The notes under the pieces: generated by a model | Told to the model about the DNA's origin: nothing | The model's database searches: none | The model's input: only the letters and a program-made list of their open reading frames with translations | Position numbers and translations under genes: made by a program | Assembly (NCBI RefSeq): GCF_963678245.1 | Contig: NZ_OY782767.1 | Location: forward strand, 682,001 to 746,000 | Direction: 5' to 3' | DNA length: 64,000 nucleotides | Source of the DNA: an uncultured Sunxiuqinia sp. | GTDB lineage: Bacteria; Bacteroidota; Bacteroidia; Bacteroidales; Prolixibacteraceae | Part shown: positions 61,849-64,000 of the stretch, one piece after another | Layout of the letters: every line of letters begins with the position of its first letter | Numbering within the stretch: position 1 is the first letter of the stretch

Positions 61849-62955
61849 ATGGATCGCTTCCTCGGTTTTTTTAAAAAAGAATTCTTTCACATTTTTCGCG
61901 ATAGGCGGACTATGATTATCCTTTTCGGAATACCGATCATCCAATTGATGTTGTTTGGGACGGTGATTACCAACGAGATAAAAGATGCACGTATCGCTAT
62001 TTTCGATCAGTCGAAAGATGAGATGACCCAAGAGATCACCTCCAAGTTATTATCATCAGGATATTTCTTGCTCGATCAGAACTTACAAACGACCAATGAT
62101 ATTGAAGCCATTCTCAAAAAGGGAAGAGTGAAGGAAGTTCTGATATTTGGTCGTGATTTCAGTCGTAAGCTGAAGCGGGAAGGAAAGGCTGATATTCAGA
62201 TTATTGCCGATGCATCTGATCCAAACCTGGCCAAAATGTTGACTTCGTACACCACGGGCATTATTAACGATTATATTTTTAAGAAAATGGATGATTTGCA
62301 CCTTCCCATGCAAATTGAGCCGGAAGTGCGCATGGTCTACAACGAAAATTTGCAATCTGTTTACATGTTTGTACCAGGCATTATGGCCATGATCCTGATG
62401 TTGATCTCAGCAATGATGACTTCTATTTCCATCACCCGAGAAAAGGAACTCGGCACCATGGAGATTCTTCTGGTTTCGCCCTTACGACCGATTCAAATTA
62501 TCCTTGGAAAAGTAACACCTTACTTGCTGTTGTCGATTATCAATGCCGTTTTGATTTTGGGGATTGGTCATTTTATTTTTGGTGTACCGATAAAAGGAAG
62601 TTGGGTTCTACTGATGGGTGAAAGTGTGCTGTTTATCCTGATGGCACTGTGTGTGGGAATCATGATTTCGTCGCTGTCGAAAACACAAATGGTGGCTATG
62701 TTTATTTCCGTCATCGCCTTGATGTTGCCGACTATCTTGCTGTCGGGCTTTATTTTTTCCATCGAGAATATGCCGCTGTCCTTACAAGTGGTTTCGCACA
62801 TCATTCCGCCACGTTGGTTTATCGTCATCCTGCGTAATATTATGCTGAAAGGCGTGGGCATAGCTTATGTCTGGAAAGAAACACTGGTGCTGGTTTTTAT
62901 GGCACTACTGTTTGTAACTATTGCGGTTAAGAAGTTTAAAACGAGATTGGAGTAG
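61849..62955 (+). CDS. ABC-2 type permease (YbhS/YbhR-like)
   Basis: 368 residues. One N-terminal helix after the basic FFKKEFFHIFRDRRTMIILFG opening, a large extracytoplasmic domain (about 45-170) and five C-terminal helices, including SISITREKELGTMEILLVSPL, the ABC-2 signature. Acts with the two ATPases and the second permease. Confidence 0.9.
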   Translation: MDRFLGFFKKEFFHIFRDRRTMIILFGIPIIQLMLFGTVITNEIKDARIAIFDQSKDEMTQEITSKLLSSGYFLLDQNLQTTNDIEAILKKGRVKEVLIFGRDFSRKLKREGKADIQIIADASDPNLAKMLTSYTTGIINDYIFKKMDDLHLPMQIEPEVRMVYNENLQSVYMFVPGIMAMILMLISAMMTSISITREKELGTMEILLVSPLRPIQIILGKVTPYLLLSIINAVLILGIGHFIFGVPIKGSWVLLMGESVLFILMALCVGIMISSLSKTQMVAMFISVIALMLPTILLSGFIFSIENMPLSLQVVSHIIPPRWFIVILRNIMLKGVGIAYVWKETLVLVFMALLFVTIAVKKFKTRLE

Positions 62956-63017
62956 AATGGAAAATAATAAAATTCAATGGAAAACGGAGGAAGAAGATAG
63001 TCTTCAATAGCCCTACT

Positions 63018-64000
63018 ATGAAAACAATAAAATACATACTTCAAAAGGAGTTTATTCAGGTTTTGCGGAATAAAACCATGTTGCGGATGATTATCATGCT
63101 GCCGTTGATGCAGATGCTGGTGCTGGTGTTTGCCGCAACCTACGATCTGAAGGACGTTGATGTTTATGTGGTCGATAAGGATCTGTCTGATGCCAGTCGC
63201 GGATTGGTTAACCATTTCGAGGCCTCGCCCTTCTTTAATATTCATGATGCATCATTCGATCTGGAAGATGGCATGAATCAACTCAAAAAGGAAGAATCGG
63301 ATTTTATTCTTGTTATACCACCTGATTTTGAGCGTTCACTGGTTCGGGATGATAAAGTTGGTGTACAGTTATTAATTAATGCGATTGACGGAAATAAGGC
63401 ATCGCTAATTTATCAGTACACCCGCAGTATTATTTCGGGCTACAACAAGGAAGTTATTATGAAATGGAAAAGCTTGCCCGAATTTAACCCACCCATGCGT
63501 GTTGAATTTTCCGATAGCTACTGGTTTAATCCCGAGCTGGATTACAAATGGTACATGGCTCCCGGAATTCTTTCGATATTGGTCACAATTATTGGCATGT
63601 TCCTGTCGGGGATGAACTTGGTACGTGAGAAGGAGATGGGAACCATTGAGCAGTTGAATGTTACGCCAATCAAAAAATGGCAGTTCATTGTTGGTAAGTT
63701 GTTGCCTTTCCTCGTTATTGCACTGCTCGATCTGGCTTTTGGCCTCGTGATTGCCCGAGTGGTTTTCAATTTACCGATTGAAGGAAGTCTGGTATTGCTG
63801 TTCGGTTTTGGAGCTCTTTACCTTGTTGGAGTACTCGGACTGGGGCTGTTTATTTCTACCGTAACCGAAACCCAGCAACAGGTCATGTTTATTACCTTCT
63901 TTTTTATGATGGTTTTTATTTTGATGGGGGGGGGATTTACACCAGTTGAAAGTATGCCACATTGGGCGCAGCAACTCAACCGGATCAATCCAATCTATTA
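63018..64000 (+). CDS. Second ABC-2 type permease, 3' end outside window
   Basis: I translated 327 codons from the ATG at 63018; the frame is open to the edge with no stop. N-terminal IKYILQKEFIQVLRNKTM, an extracytoplasmic domain, then GMNLVREKEMGTIEQLNVTPI and a TPVESMPHWAQ loop just before the edge, the same plan as the first permease and similar to YbhR. It contains nine consecutive G at about 63926-63934 (coding Gly-Gly-Gly), which keeps the frame as given. Confidence 0.9.
   Translation, partial: MKTIKYILQKEFIQVLRNKTMLRMIIMLPLMQMLVLVFAATYDLKDVDVYVVDKDLSDASRGLVNHFEASPFFNIHDASFDLEDGMNQLKKEESDFILVIPPDFERSLVRDDKVGVQLLINAIDGNKASLIYQYTRSIISGYNKEVIMKWKSLPEFNPPMRVEFSDSYWFNPELDYKWYMAPGILSILVTIIGMFLSGMNLVREKEMGTIEQLNVTPIKKWQFIVGKLLPFLVIALLDLAFGLVIARVVFNLPIEGSLVLLFGFGALYLVGVLGLGLFISTVTETQQQVMFITFFFMMVFILMGGGFTPVESMPHWAQQLNRINPIY

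Overview
The window is ordinary chromosomal DNA of a Bacteroidota bacterium, most likely class Bacteroidia. Evidence: a complete Bat aerotolerance operon, an UpxY-type NusG paralogue, a DUF2027-Smr protein, a Wzi-family protein, and many promoters with the Bacteroidota -7 box TAnnTTTG. A marine or sediment Marinilabiliales/Prolixibacteraceae-like organism is a guess from gene content only. No rRNA, tRNA, insertion sequence, integrase or CRISPR array was seen.

Layout. 1-2.4 kb: 5' part of queA (minus strand, cut by the window edge), a DUF2027-Smr gene and the RNase P RNA. 2.5-6.4 kb: a small envelope-polysaccharide group (Wzi, WecA/TagO-like transferase, UpxY, VanZ). 6.6-8 kb: a helical unknown and fabI. 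8-16.5 kb: the Bat operon on the minus strand (moxR, DUF58, a BatD-like membrane protein, batA, batB, batC, batD, batE), closed by a terminator. 16.6-33.2 kb: housekeeping and envelope genes (truA, a lipoprotein sulfatase, tkt, serA, prfC, an exported class I amidotransferase, a helical-repeat/GH16-like protein, a patatin-type outer-membrane protein, YitT, rplS with a leader hairpin, a C69 dipeptidase). 33.6-36.1 kb: a flavoredoxin-rubredoxin fusion, the decayed 3' end of an SLC13 permease, and guaB.

36.3-50.9 kb is the most interesting part: a divergent hexuronate-catabolism locus. On the plus strand are uxaE, uxaC, kdgK, eda and an ExuT-like MFS transporter. On the minus strand is an almost gapless run: lacI, SDR mannonate oxidoreductase, PfkB kinase, a LarA-type nickel-dependent epimerase, Gfo/Idh oxidoreductase, pdxB and gnd. 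Two identical LacI-type operators sit between the arms, one at each promoter, and kdgK has its own promoter with a different operator. Mannonate dehydratase (UxuA) is absent from the window. The minus arm could instead carry fructuronate to mannonate, gluconate, 6-phosphogluconate and ribulose-5-phosphate. That route is inference from gene content and order; the LarA-like protein keeps the catalytic His/Lys pattern with the LarA spacing.

51-57 kb: a nitronate monooxygenase-like flavoprotein, a catalytic/non-catalytic M16 peptidase pair, a DMT transporter, a clearly broken SRPBCC gene and a DUF1080 protein. 57-64 kb: a TetR-controlled efflux operon (tetR, TolC-like, HlyD-like lipoprotein, two ABC ATPases, two ABC-2 permeases) resembling E. 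coli ybhGFSR with YbhF split in two; the last permease runs off the window.
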